A stretch of DNA of 64,000 nt from assembly GCF_000350225.1 (NCBI RefSeq), contig NW_005179158.1, positions 62,001 through 126,000 of the forward strand. Direction: 5' to 3'. The position numbers and the translations under genes are program-made. The notes under the pieces are model-generated. The model searched no databases. It was not told where the DNA came from and saw only the letters and a program-made list of their open reading frames with translations. Source of the stretch: Chondrus crispus. Its lineage: Eukaryota; Rhodophyta; Florideophyceae; Gigartinales; Gigartinaceae. Below, in pieces: positions 32,536 through 46,000 of the stretch. The first letter of the stretch is position 1. Each line of letters opens with the position of its first letter.

Positions 32536-33269
32536 AGTATATGTATACACCTCGATATCTGAATATGGATGGTTGCTTCCTTCCGCATTCAATTAAAGTG
32601 CATATTCAGTTTCCAAGGATGTTTCATATACAGCCCAAATATGTAACAATCCCATAAGTTTTAACCAAAATATTGAGTAATGCGGATCTGCTTGGCTTGG
32701 TTTGCGCGTTCGAGGTGTGTCCATTTTCGATTGCCCAGGAAAACTGGAAATTGAACCACATTTATAATGAATAAAGTTATCATAGCTCAGTTTTGTCTCA
32801 TAGAATGCTCTTGTATGAGGCCTGTTATGATTAAGATGTGCTTGTGGTATTCAGTTAGGCCGTATTCATGAATACCTCATATGTGACCTGCAATCAACGC
32901 TCCGGAGCTCGTTCCGAGCAATGGCATGCACATATCGCGGATATTCACATAACAAGGATTCAGATAGCGAGGGTTCACTGTACATATACATATATGTCGA
33001 CACTAGTTTTTACAGCGAGAAATGACGAGAGACTCAAATCCAGTGCTGCACTGGATTCCTCTTTTTTCGCTCCTATCTCATAACATGCTAACTTGCAGAG
33101 TGGAACCGGTTACACCCGCTGCAAGTTAGCATGTCGTGGGATACTGTAGTCGACAGGCAATTCTGTGCAGGGCAATCAATCTGTATTTCGAATGTTGCAG
33201 CAGGAAGGCGCAGTAAAGTAATAACTTTACAGTTGCTGCATATGGAACGATCACACAGCACAACATCTC
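32536..33269. other. AT-rich non-coding DNA with short inverted repeats
   Basis: No gene recognised. Two perfect inverted repeats: AATCCAGTGC-T-GCACTGGATT at 33037-33057, and 15 bp arms CATGCTAACTTGCAG at 33084-33098 with 33119-33133 around a 20 bp loop. Confidence 0.5.
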
Positions 33270-33517
33270 AGGGCCATTCCATTCATCGTGATTGGCAATC
33301 ACGCAATCACGCAATCACGTCAATAAATGGTGGCTGCTCCCTTGTGGTTGGTTGTTTATATTACGTTTCCTAAAAAATGGTCATGCTCATTAAAGAAATA
33401 AACAATCGACTTAAAATTAATCTTGTGCTCCAACTTGCAGAACGACGTTAAATTAATGTCGTGATCGCGTGATTGCGTGATTGCATGATTGCCAATCACG
33501 ATGAATGTAATGGCCCT
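33270..33517. mobile_element. MITE with ~50 bp inverted repeats (AGGGCCATT ends)
   Basis: A 248 bp element. The left end starts AGGGCCATTCCATTCATCG and the right end is its inverted copy starting AGGGCCATTACATTCATCG, with about 49 of the first 51 positions matching. The inner parts of both arms carry the 8 bp tandem word GCAATCAC. No coding capacity. Superfamily and target duplication could not be fixed. Confidence 0.65.
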
Positions 33518-34433
33518 CATTCTACAGCACAGCACGATAACGTCCTGTACCGTTATTGCCAGTGCTAAAGTGGGTGGAAGCGTGGTTCTCCTCTAACGCC
33601 CACGCAGGACGACTGGCAAAGCCAATGGCAAGGCAGGCGCCGTTGCAGGGACAGGGACGGTGTTGTTTATGATCTTTCCGAAGCAAGCGCAGTGGAGAAA
33701 TGCAGTTGTGATCGCGCGCCTCGGCGCGTGAATGCAAAACTGTAAACCTCCTCGCTGGGGAATCCATAGTTTCTCAAAAAACGGATGCGGCGCCTCTGTT
33801 CAGGATGCTAAGGGTAGTTGCTTCAGTTTCTCGCTCACAAGAGTGTGGATAGGTATCGCGAGGGCTGAGAACGCGGTCCGAATCCGCATCCTCCGTCGCG
33901 GCGTGGCGAAAAAGTGGGGCCCTGTGACGGCCAATGAGGGCGCCCGGCGCGCGCGGGCCAATGGGGCGCGCGGGCAGCCGGGATGCCTTTTCGGCGGCGC
34001 GGCGCGCGTGAGACGGATGCTACGTGGGGACTTTTCGCGCGCGAGGACCGCGCGGGGGCGCGGTCCCCGCGGCCGGAGCGTTTCTACCCGCGTGACGGCG
34101 CGCCTAAAAACCGCTTTGGAAACCGCGCCACACGGGTGCTTGCGTGCTAGCAGACCGTGCTTGCCGTTAGGAACGGCCCGTTCCTAACGACGGGTCCTGC
34201 TGGCAGTGTGCCATAACCGGCTCACCGCACGTGCCGCCACTGCCAGCCGGCGCGCGCGTGGCAGCGGCCCGGCCACGGTTCCAGATGGCGGCCGAGTTGA
34301 CCTGACCTGAGGTAGTGTCATAACAGGCTGGTTTTTTACTTGATGCTGGTTTTCGCAGATGCCGCGGCTGATTGCTGCTGCCCTCAACTTCTTACAGCGC
34401 TCACGCGGAGCGCGTGCCCCCGCCACAAGTGCT
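33518..34433. other. Non-coding; GC-rich promoter-like DNA from 33.87 kb
   Basis: From about 33870 the DNA becomes very GC- and CpG-rich, unlike the AT-rich sequence before it. The composition matches 46823-47340 on the far side of Gypsy-D and Gypsy-E, so this is probably the distal part of the upstream region of the haloperoxidase-like gene, split by those insertions. A plus frame across 33732-34187 is Arg/Gly-rich and looks compositional rather than coding. Confidence 0.5.
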
Positions 34434-34437
34434 GTAC

Positions 34438-34929
34438 TGTTGTGCCCGGTCCCTTGGGCACCGTCAAATCAAGTTTTATTTGCTGGCCAGAGGCTGTTGG
34501 CGGGAACCCACCCGGTGCAAGCCTCCGCTCGTCGAGAATCCACTCGACTTCTCAGGAATCCACCTGATCTCGACCTCTCCAACTCACTTGATGCCCCTCC
34601 TCCTTTTTCTCGTCCCCCCTCCCGCCGCGGGTTCCTTTTATGCTACCTACTCTGCGCCCTCTCGCCACCTCAAGCGCTCGGAACGCTGTCTCTCCCGCTC
34701 CGTCTCCCATCCCCCGCGACCCCCTGGCCCCACACATGACCCCCCTGCGCCCCTTTTTCCCTTCGCACAGTCCCTGCCCTTTCTCTTCGCGTCCTCCCCG
34801 CGGTTCCGCTCCCTACTTCCAGGCGCAATTCCCACGTTGGCCGGTGCTCGTCCGTGACCACGCTTATTTCCTTTCACAGGCATTGCCGCCCTTTCAGAGA
34901 GCTTCTGACACGTGTACTGAAGCGCAACA
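34438..34929 (-). repeat. 3' LTR of Gypsy-D (element on minus strand)
   Basis: 492 bp. Read on the plus strand it starts TGTTGTG and ends GCGCAACA; nearly identical to 39862-40353. Confidence 0.93.
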
Positions 34930-37900
34930 ATCTACCATTTGCCAGCTCTCCGTTGTGCACTGTCTCGAAGTGAGTTCGTCCAGAGGTCACAGATTTCCAA
35001 ATTCAGGCAACGGCATCCAGAGAGGTACTTGCAGATGCGCTCTCGGTTTGCGACGGCGTGTTTTCCTTCCCCATATCGGCGGCCGCACTCCACGCGGCCA
35101 CTACCGCTTCGGGAAGATTTTCTTCCTTCCTCCATCGAGGGGAGCTGCGGCCACCAAGTTGTACCTAGAAAAGGCGGGCCTTTTCGCCGCTGTCTGAGAC
35201 CGCCTCCTTCACGCTCTTTATTTTCCGTAGGAGCCGCAGGCTGTCAGGGAAAACCCCGTCCCTTGGGTCTCCAGTCTCCTCCGCCGCTATGTTTATCTTC
35301 TTTAAGCGGTTCGCATGCACGCGTGGGACTCGATTGCCTTGCTCAGAAATCAACAGGTAGCCGGTAGGGGATAATTTCTCCTGCACCACATAAGGTCCGA
35401 TCCACGGCGGTGCGAACTTATTCCCCTCAAGTGCGGCCAGGTCCGGTGTCCGTACGAGTACACGGTCACCCACAGCGAAGCTGGTACCCTTTATAGCTGC
35501 ATTGTAGAGAAGAGCTGCACGTTCCCTCTCAGCCTTCCCTCGACGCAGCAGGGACTCATGTAGACCCTTGAGGTGAGACCGGAGGTCGTACGGCTCCCCC
35601 GAAACTCGGTCTAACTCTCCGGGTCCCCACGCCATAAATAGCTCGATGCCGAACATGGCCTCATACGGGCTCATTCCCGTTGCGCGACTCCTGCCGGAGT
35701 TATATCTGATACACGCGAGGGACACGTGGTTGTCCCAATCGTCTTGCCCGGTGCTTACGACACACGCCAAGTCCTGGGCAAGTGTGCGGTTGAACCTTTC
35801 AACGCACCCGTTGGTCTGCGGATGGAAAGCGGACGTCGTAACCCTTCTCACACCCAGGGCGTTCGACATCCCTGACACCACTTTCCCAATAAAATTGGGC
35901 CCCCGGTCCGAAAGTAGGCATTCCATCGGACCAAAGATAGAAACCCATTCCCCTACTATTGCGGCTGCGATTGTCTCGGCCTTCTCGTCGGGAATCGCCA
36001 CCTCCCGCGCGAAGCGTGTAAACGTGTCTACGAGGACGAGTATCTTGACATTCCCTCTCGAAGTCCTTGGTGTGACCGTCTGCACATCCACGGCGCCTTG
36101 CGCAAATTTGCGTAAAGGGTGATACACCTGCATAAGTGCGTTGCGTGTGGGCCTCGGAGCCTTTACGCCCGCGCATGCAACACATTCCTTTACTCTCGCT
36201 TGGGCGTCTTCCCTCCAGCCCGGCCACCAAAACTGGCCGGCAATCCTCTCCTGCGTACGACGAAAGCCGTAGTGCCCGCAAAGTCGGGAACCATGAGCGA
36301 AGCTCAAAACTGAAGGGGCAAGCGAGCGGGGGATGATAATCTGACAATTTCGACGACTGCTCTTGCGGAGAAGGCCTTGACGGTCGATGACGAATTTCCC
36401 CCATTCTTCGCCCCGTGCGTGCTCCAGTTCCTCAGCACATTCTCTTCCTTGCGCCGCGCGTAGCTCCTTTGTGGACGGTCCACCTACAAGGGCCTGAGCC
36501 GATCCGGGCTCCTCGATGGCCCCGGCAGTCTCCTCCACGTCCGCTGACCGCCCTATCACCCCGAAGTATCGCTGGCACATCGGCTTCTCCACGGCGTCCC
36601 TGCTCAGGTCGTCCGGTACCACCATCGAAGCGCCGGGGGTGTACTTGACGGAGAATTCGAATTCTTGAACTTCGACCATCCATCGGGCGAGCCTACCCCT
36701 CGGCTCCTTCAGGCTCATTAACCACTTTAGAGAAAGATGGTCCGTCTCAACAACCAGGCCTGGCTCGCCGTGAAGGTAGCATCTCTACTTCCTAAGTGCA
36801 TGCACAATCGCGAGGCATTCTCGCTCCGTCACCGTGTACCGAACCTCTGCGTCTGTCATCTTGCGGCTTGTGAAGGCCACCGGTCTCCAACTGCTTGCGT
36901 CAGAGTCCTGTAGGAGCACACCTCCAATCCCGTACCCGCTTGCGTCCGTCAGCAGCCTCTTCGGGGCGCCTCTCCGCGGAGGGACCAGAAAGTCCTGGTG
37001 GCTCAGGGCACCCTTGATGTGCCTCCAAGCTTCGGTTTGTGTATCGCCCCACCGCGAGCTCCAATCCGAAATTATGAGCTTTTTCCGAGGGGGCTTGCGC
37101 TTGTTGAAGCCCGTACCCCTGAGGACCGCATAAAGGGGTCTGGCGACATCCGCGAAATGGTCCACAAACCCTGCGAAGTAGTTTGCCAACCCCAAAAATC
37201 GCATGAGGTCCTCGCCATTTTGCGGTTGCCGTAGGTCCCGGATGCCCTGCACATACAGGTCAGAGGGCTTCATCCCCTGCCTTCCGATCCGATTCCCCAG
37301 CACCTCCACTTCCTGTACCCCAAACGCGCACTTAGAAAACTTTAGCCGCGCCACTGCCGCCAGAAACGTGTCAACCACCGATTGTAAGCTCTGGAGGTGT
37401 TCCTGCGCCGTCTGCGTTCCCATACTGATATCATCCATGAAAGCCCAGACATCCCTGCCCTTCCGACTTCCCAAGATGGAATTCACCACTCGCTGGAACA
37501 CCGCGGGTGAGTTCTTGAGTCCTTGCGGGAGGCGTGCATACCTAAGTAGACCGATGACGGTCCGTATAGCCGTGTAGTCCCGAGATTCCTCTGCCAGGCT
37601 AACCTGAAAAAATCCATCCTTCAGGTCAAACGTTGAGAAGACGCGCTTGCTGCCCGTCCAGTCCAAAGTACAGCGTCGTCCTCCATTGGGTATGAATCCC
37701 CAACTGTAGCCGCGTCTAGGCCTCGAAAATCAGAAGTGATTCTCGTAGAACCGTCCTTTTTTCGGACGAACACATTACATGCTGCCCAGGGAGAAGACGC
37801 GTGCTCCACGACTCCCATCTTGAGGAGCCTCTGCATTGTTGTCCGCTCCAACTCGTCCTCCTTCGGAGATCTGCGTCGGACCCGGGAGCACACGGGCTTG

Positions 37901-39861
37901 GCGCCTTCCATCAATGTGATGGTGTGTTGCACTCCTCGGATGTGTCCCAGGCCTTTGAAAACCTGGCGCCGTGTCCATAAAATCTGTCGAAGCCTCCCTT
38001 GCAAAGACATCTCTGGATGAAAATGAGACAGATCTAACTCCCGAATTGCGTCATCTACATCCACATCCTCGATCGCCCCTGCTGTCTCGAGATCCAGCCG
38101 GATTTCCCGGCACCGTGACACTCTGCCTTCCAGCCGCCGCCCGTCCGCCTTGATTTTGCCTCTCATGGTACCGAGGTTGAGGATTAGGCCGTGCCTTCTC
38201 CAAAATTGACTCCTGAGTAGTAGTTTGGAAGGCAAACGCGATGCAACTCGTACCGACTCCGAAAAAAATCCTCCCCAAAGTCTGAAACGCAGCGTTCCCC
38301 TTCCACAGACGCCCATTTCATTCCCATCTGCTGTCACAGCACGGGAACAATCTGTCATCCATACTCCGCCGTGGTCCTCGAACCACCTCCGGTCGACCCA
38401 CACGGACCGCGCCCCGGTACCCAGAGGAACCCAGAGGGCTTCCTCAACGACATCTACCTGTACGGCGATATCTTCGCGACCACAGGGACCATCGTCAGCG
38501 CAGCGACATACAGGCTCCGCGTCCGCTAGCGGCACCGCCGTGCCACTAGTCGCTAGTTCCGGTTGGGCAGTTGCGCCTCGCCACCCAAGGCGCTCGCCTT
38601 CCCTTTCCCCATGGTCGGCACTCCCTTGCTCCGTGACCGGAGAATTTTCTCAGGACAGTCTGCTGCAAGGTGTCCCTTGATGCCGCAGCGGTATCCTTTT
38701 GCTGTCTCGATCCAGTCTCCTGGTGACCCTCCCTTGACCTGCCCACCAATCGGAGCGGCCGTCCCGCGGTCCGCGTCTGCCGCCCTTTCGGAAGTTTGCT
38801 TTACGCGCTCATGTCGGAACCGCGTCCGATTAATTTCGGATGCTCTTGCTAGCGTCATCATGGAAACACGGGAAGTGACTTCGTCAAATGTTGCCGGAAT
38901 AGACAATGCCAAATTGCGCATATTTGCGGGTAGTGACTGTACGAAGCGATCTAGCATGATCTCATCGGAGATCGTGTTGGGGAGCATCAGGGCTCATGCT
39001 CGCACACGGCCAGCAAAATCACTAACCGTCTCCTTGCCTTCTTGCCAACTGACAGTATCGAACTGTAGACGGAGAGCCCTTCTATGGCCTGCATTGCATA
39101 GTCGCGGACGTAGTTCCTGCCACAGCTCTTCTGCCGTAGATTCCAAGTTTACCGCAGCGACTGATTCGTAGATCGCCAAAGCGCTTCCTGAAAAAGCACA
39201 AGGGAGAAGGGCGGCGATGGTCTCCGGCCATGACTGGGAAATCATGACAGAGCCGGTTCCACGCCTTTTGTGCCGCAAAAAATTGCCGTCGCCGGGCTTA
39301 TCAATTCAAACTGGTTCCATTGCACTAGAGTAAATCTTGAAGGCTGCATGGGGCTGCAGAACATTTCGATTGTGCTGTACGACCTGTCGTGCTTGTGTGA
39401 ACTCAACAGATTGGTTGGAGCCACATCCCTCATCGGGTTCCTTCTCGACAATTGCACCCTTCTTGACTGTGCTTCTGTCAAGTCGCATACATGTCTCGAC
39501 CGCGACGCTGAGGTCGGTCACGGAGTCTCCAACCTGTACCACAGCGGCTGTGTTTCGGCTCAAGTGCTCCAGTATTTTGCCCATGACGTCCTTGATCGAG
39601 GCCAAGGCCTGAAGCAATATTTCATTTTGATTCGGCTCAGATCGGAGAACGCTTTGCCGTGTCGCGGCTGCGGCGGGTCCCGCGGGAGTCACTGGACTGA
39701 TAGCTTCTGCCACTGATGGGCGCTCATCCGCCCCAACGCCCCAACGTTCATGTTCCGGATTGTGGTTTCCGTCCGGACTCATGTCGGCCCTTTGTCCAGA
39801 ATCCATTTCCGACGCAAGTTTCACGTTCGTTGCTCGGTTGACTGCACTTAAAAATTTGTAA

Positions 39862-40353
39862 TGTTGTGCCCGGTCCCTTGGGCACCGTCAAATCAAGTTT
39901 TATTTGCTGGCCAGAGGCTGTTGGCGGGAACCCACCCGGTGCAAGCCTCCGCTCGTCGAGAATCCACTCGACTTCTCAGGAATCCACCTGATCTCGACCT
40001 CTCCAACTCACTTGATGCCCCTCCTCCTTTTTCTCGTCCCCCCTCCCGCCGCGGGTTCCTTTTATGCTACCTACTCTGCGCCCTCTCGCCACCTCAAGCG
40101 CTCGGAACGCTGTCTCCCCCGCTCCGTCTCCCATCCCCCGCGACCCCCTGGCCCCACACATGACCCCCCTGCGCCCCTTTTTCCCTTCGCACAGTCCCTG
40201 CCCTTTCTCTTCGCGTCCTCCCCGCGGTTCCGCTCCCTACTTCCAGGCGCAATTCCCACGTTGGCCGGTGCTCGTCCGTGACCACGCTTATTTCCTTTCA
40301 CAGGCATTGCCGCCCTTTCAGAGAGCTTCTGACACGTGTACTGAAGCGCAACA
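39862..40353 (-). repeat. 5' LTR of Gypsy-D (element on minus strand)
   Basis: 492 bp, followed on the plus strand by the shared GTAC at 40354-40357. Confidence 0.93.
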
Positions 40354-40357
40354 GTAC

Positions 40358-40730
40358 TGTTGCGGAACGGCACGTGGATACGTGTAAAACTGGACTGCGA
40401 ACCGAAATGTGGATACGCACCACCTGGGTAGGGAACCGAAACGCAAGAGTCCGACAGGAGCGGGGGAAGAGGGGGTGTAGTCGACGCCACCGGAGCGTGG
40501 CGAAAGGAAAGGGGATGATGTGAGGCGGCGGTGGAGAGACAGGGACGATAGACGGGGAAGTAAGGGGGACAGGGATAGAGAGCTTCTCGCAGGGAGTAGA
40601 GAGTACTTAAGGGCGACCTCCGGAAGATAGAAGGCTGGGGGAGGCAGCGAACAGTCAGGATGTAAAGACTTTGGGTGGATGCCCTCATTGAACTGGTCGC
40701 CAGTGCCACGCGGTTGGGATAACCGCAACA
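40358..40730 (+). repeat. 5' LTR of Gypsy-E
   Basis: 373 bp, same length as 46446-46818 with roughly eleven differences. The ends are themselves inverted repeats (TGTTGCGG and CCGCAACA). Confidence 0.92.
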
Positions 40731-42438
40731 TTACAAGCTTGTAAGTGATCGCGGTACAAGTCGATTCGACTGCCAGCGATTGGCAGAGGCAAGGAACAAG
40801 GGGCGAATCACTGTGATGAATCAGTCCACCGAGAGAGACGGTGAAGATTATCGCGGACGTTCTGGTGAGGCAGGTCAGAGCGAGAGTGCTCTGCCGTCAT
40901 CAAGCCCTGTGACTGCAGCCAGTGGAGGCCTCGGTACGATACCGACACCTGCTAAGATACGGTCTCGGAACACAGACGCGTCCCAACTTCGTGAGGGGCA
41001 GCGTAGTTCTGAGGATATGGCATTGTTAAGGACGCCCACAAATGGGTCAGGAGTCGCTCAAGCGCTTACCGGGATGAAAGAGGCGGTAGAAGCGATGATA
41101 GAGTCAATGGCACGAACTACGCAAACTGTCATACTGATAGGCGACGTTGTATCGAGAGCGTCGACTTCTCTAGAGAACCTACCGGAAAGAATGTCCGAGG
41201 TGGTGCGGTCTGCTGTCCTCGAACGGGGAAATCTGGATGAAGCACAAGCGTCGGGCACTCTCAGGGAGCAAGATTTGGCGGACGAACTCAACTTTGTGAA
41301 AGCGCGTGTTGTGGGCTCCAGTCGTGCACAGGAGCTGCAAAATGATGCTAGTGCGCAGCCGGATGTATACTCCCTTCACACAGCGTATCGGATTTACAGT
41401 AAGTCTATGGAGCCGGTCAAGGTCAGCAAGCCGGGCGACGCGAAGTTTTTCGCTGCTCGTAAGGCTTGGACACGGCTCTGTAAGGACTTCCCCATTCGAG
41501 AGGGATGCCACCGCCGCCTACTAGCATGTGCTTTCTGTGGAAGGGCCTTGGCCATTTTCGAAGACGTCGCATCATCGCACCTCGATGCCAACGCCGACGA
41601 TCTCTGCGAGATACTGCGAGGGCGCCTATGCAACAGCAGTCACCAGAGAAGTTTAAGGATTGCGTTTGACACGATGGAGTGGGACGAAGGGCGGGAAAGC
41701 GTTGGGCAGTTCGCGCAACGATTGCGCACGGCCGCAGTGGCCCTCCCAGACACAGTCTCGGACGAGAGGCTTCTGGACCGTTTTACTCAGTCCTTAAGCG
41801 GACGGCTTCGTGACCACGCTCTGGCAGTGCAGGGAACATTTGAAGAAGTGACAAGCCGGGTTGCGATGATGGGTACAAGAAGGGCAGGCAGCAGTCGGGA
41901 ATCCAAATTCCGGCCAGAGCGCGTAGCTGTACTCAGCGATGAAGTAACTACAGCAAACGAGAAGCCCCAATCACGTTCGAATTCCGCACCGTGCGCCAAC
42001 GCGATGGAGGACCGTTTTTCCACGGCCATATGCTACTACTGTGGCATCAAGGGCCACCTCGCGCGTTCTTGCGATAAGAAGCGCCGCGACAAGTCACAGA
42101 AAGCCACGTCCAACGCGGGGGAAGGGGGACGGGAGGGGAAAGCGGCCGGCACCCCTCTAGCCAAGCAGAACTAGCGGCCGACCAGGCCCCCGCGACAAGC
42201 TCAGAAGAGCGCTTGTGCCGATGTAAAGGACGGCGCAAGGACTTTGAGAACGATATTGTTGTCGAATTGTGCGCGGGGGGCGAAAACGTGAGGGTTCCTT
42301 TAGACACCCGGGCGAGATCAATCTGGATTGATCGATCTTGGTTTGAGGGAATGGGGGGTCGTGGGTGCCAGCTGACGCGTCCGCTACATCCGCAGACGGA
42401 CATGAGATTGCCGTCTGCGGGAAGGGCAAGCTCAAGTT

Positions 42439-43088
42439 TGTAGTGCACTGTACTCGGTGCCGGGACAGCTGTCTTAATCTCGCCGAAAATCGCGCTCGCC
42501 GCCGCCACGTGTACCACGGGTACACGTGGACTCCCCTGCCGCTCTACCGGACCTCCCCGTGGACACGTGTAATCCCTCCGCAACCCAGAGGGCCTATGGG
42601 GGCTGTACTTGGTCCCCTCGGGGTTACACCCGTTGTTTCCTAGTTATTCTAATTTACAATATAATTTAGCTTCGCCATTACGGCGACGGGGGACTATATA
42701 GTCAACCCGATACTCAAAGTAAAGAGGCACGAAGCCTCGGGTCTCTTACCTTGGTTTCTGGATTCCAGGTTGTAGCCTCGACTCGGTACTGGCTCGCCCA
42801 TACCGACCGAGCCATCTACACCCCTGGAATCCCAACTGCCTTCCCCGCGCGCGTCGATCACCCCGCGCGAGACCTACGTCAACTACTGTGCTCTCCGTCC
42901 TGCTAGCTCTGTTTTTCTCTTAATTCCTCCCCCTTTTTATTGCTGACTACCTTGCTACTTCTCTACCGCGCAAGCCGCGCCCGGATCCCGGTTCCGGTCA
43001 TCCACCGAGTGGTCTCCCGAATTTCCTTACGCGTCCGAACGCGCGTCGCTCTGCCTACAGCCGCCACACGTGGCTGTAGTGCACGACA
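42439..43088 (+). mobile_element. Solo LTR (family S2) inside Gypsy-E
   Basis: 650 bp starting TGTAGTGCAC and ending GTGCACGACA, flanked by the 5 bp duplication AAGTT (42434-42438 and 43089-43093). A possible TATA box, GACTATATAGTC, lies near 42695. The first bases match the ends of the Gypsy-C LTR (TGTAGTGCA), so it probably comes from a related chromovirus. No coding content. Confidence 0.85.
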
Positions 43089-46000
43089 AAGTTCGAACTC
43101 TGGGGCACCACTTTCGTGGAACCGGTGCTGGTGGCTGAAAAAATTCCCAGTAAACTACTGATTGGAAGCGAGTTCAGGCGTCGATACGGACTCGTGCTAG
43201 ACCTGCGTACACTCCGCGGGAGGATCTGGGTCTCAGGGAGGAATATCCAGGGAAACGTTGCCAAAATGACGACGAAGCACACAGGAACGGAACAAATGGC
43301 GATAATCAGCGATGGTGATGTCGAGGATGCCATAAGAGACATGGACTTGTCTCAGTTCCATGCGAAGCGAGAGGTGCAAGAGAAGCTTCGTGAAATACTG
43401 TGGTCTCGCCGTGCGGTCTTCAAGGGACTCGGCAGGATAAGAGGTGTGCAGCACGAGATCAAACTGATAGAGGGCGCAAACCCCGTTTGCTGCCCTGCTG
43501 GACGACGTTCGCCGCGGGAAGAGGAGGTAGAGAGGGCAGAAATGGAAAAACTGCTCAAGATGGGGGTCGTGGAGCCCGCCGCCTCGCCATGGGCCGCGTG
43601 CAACGTCTTCGTGAAGAAGAAAGACGGCACAATGCGTGTCACCTCGGATTTTCGCGAACTCAACGCAATGACCGTCACGGACACATATCCGATGGAGGAT
43701 GTCCGCGCTACCCTCGATTGGATGGGTACGAAAAGCATATTTTTGACGTTCGACCTGAAGGACGGTTTCTTTCAGATCGAGCTGCAAGACGCCTCCCGCG
43801 ATTGTACCGCTATCTGCACCGTGATCGGACTACTGCGCTACGTCCGTCTTCCCCAGGGAATGAAAAACTCCCCGGCGGCATTCCAACGTGTTGTAAATCT
43901 TATTCTCGGTGGCAGGAAGGGATTAGACATCTAGGCGTTTATGGATGATGTCAGTCTGGGGACGGCTACTGTAGAGGAGCACCTTCGCTCGGTGGACTCA
44001 GCGTTGGAGACCTTCTACGAGGCCGGCGCAAGGCTGAAGTTGTCAAAATGCCAATTTGGCGCGCGCACGGCTGTAATTCTGGGACACAAGATCGACCGAG
44101 ATGGCATCTAGCCCTCAGATGCGCATGTAGAAGCAATCAGGCCCCTCGTAGAGCCGGGAGGAGGAGAAGAGCTTATGCGGTTCCTAGGGTTGATGAATTT
44201 TTTCTCGGGTTTCATCGACCACTTTTCCGAAATTGCTCGGCCCCTCCATGAAGTCCTTGTTGGCACCGGGTTCAACAAAAAAAGCGAAGGGGGCAGCGGT
44301 TGGTAATCTCAGATTGGGGTAGGCGCTGGGGCGCCCGACAGCGCAGAGCATGGAAGGACCTCAAGGCAGTCCTCAGTGACCCCGACTTTCTCAAAGCATC
44401 CAGGCAAAGCGCGAGCAAGAAACTGATGACGGATGCAAGCGGTTATGGCATCGGGGGGGTCTTGCTACAGGAAGGGGAGGACAAAAGGTGGTACCCCGTG
44501 GCATTCACAAGCCGTAAACTTTCAGATGCCGAAAAGAAGTTCACAGTCACTGAGCGAGAGTGCCTCGCCTTCGTACATGCGTTGCGTAAATGGAGGTTCT
44601 ACCTACATAGGGAGAGGGGCGTTGTCGTAGTCACGGATCGTTGCTCCCTCAAGTGGCTCATGACCCTAAGGGATCCACGAGGCAGATTGGCACGTTGGAT
44701 GGTCGACATACAAGATTTTGACTTCACGGTCAAATACGCCCCCGGGGGGGACCTCGTCGTCCCAGATACCCTCAGCAGGGACGCCGTCGAGAAACCACTT
44801 TGCGCACGCTGTTTCCGGGAGATGGAGGATCCCGGGACCGTTCAAGGAGACGCAGAGGCGCTGTGCACGCTCCTGAGCAATCACAGGACTGGGTGGGGGG
44901 CCTTCACCGGAGGACTTCCGTACAGAACAGCTGGCCGAGTTTGGCTATATCAAGGACTACGCCTGGAAGAGGCGAGGTCTTGGATATGCTGTGGACGAGG
45001 AGGGACTGTTGCGGAGGACGACGGCTGTGAGAGATCTGATTGTAGTACCTCCGAAGCTAGTTGACGCAGTGCTCGACCAGGTTCATGGGTCCAGGCTAAG
45101 CGGTCACTACGGAGTCAGGCGAACTACGGACCGCCTGAGCAATTATTTTTGGTGGTCGGGCTGGAGAAAGGACCTGCAGCAAAGGGTTATGTGCTGCGTG
45201 GCTTGTACCGCAGCGAAAGCCACCAAGCCCCAAAAGCATGCCAAGATGGTCGTGTACCACCCACGTAGAGGCTTCGAGCAGGTGGCAGTTGACTTCCAGA
45301 CGGTTACCCCAAGGACAGCCGCGGGATGTGTGAAGATTTTGGTAATGATCGACAGGTTCACCCGGTTTGCTCGCGCGCTGCCCATACCCGATGAACGGGC
45401 TGACACAGTGGCCAGGGTCATTTTGGATGAGTGGGTGTCAATATTTGGGCCTATGGAGTCCATGCTCTCGGATCGAGGACCAAACCTCATCGGCAACGTC
45501 GTCAGAGAAATGGCAAGATAACTCGGTGTCCGTCGCGTTCTCACCTCTCCACTTCACCCTCAACCCAACGGGTGCGTGGAGCGCTGGAACCGAACACTGG
45601 TGCAAGACCTAGCCTGCTTCTTAAGCACAGGGACTGAGGACTGGGACTCGCATGTGGCACTCGCTTGTTTCCAGTACAACAAGAGTGTACACGAAGCCAC
45701 TGGAATCACACCGTACGAGGCGATGTTTGGTATTCCTGCCTTCATGTCCTGGGGATCGGGAGAGGCGCGCAGATTGCGGGGCGAGCCGTATGACCTGACT
45801 GAACACCTCTGTGGACTGCACAATTGCCTTCTGTCGCGTGGAAGGAAGGCACGGGAAAGGGCAGCCGATGTCTACGACAGGGACGTCAGGAAAATGATAT
45901 TGAGGGAAGGTTGTAGAGTGCTGGTTTGATCGCCTGAACTCGCTTGCAAGGAGGGAAACAAAATCGTTCGCCCTTGGATAGGCCCCTACCGCATCGATGA

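Larger units (their letters stand above)
34438..40353 (-). mobile_element. Gypsy-D: Ty3/Gypsy element, minus strand, broken
   Basis: Two 492 bp LTRs differ at about one position, so the insertion is very recent. The target duplication GTAC lies at 34434-34437 and 40354-40357; the second copy also serves as the left GTAC of Gypsy-E. On the minus strand, gag spans about 39.8-38.6 kb, protease lies near 38.4 kb, RT about 37.9-37.3 kb (FMDD box), RNase H about 37.0-36.7 kb, integrase about 36.3-35.5 kb. Broken in about four or five places despite its youth. Protein sequence places it with Gypsy-A and Gypsy-E. Confidence 0.92.

Noticed and set aside
33732-34187. Plus-strand frame of 151 codons
   Set aside because: Arg/Gly/Ala-rich in CpG-rich DNA with no motif; more likely upstream regulatory DNA of the haloperoxidase-like gene.
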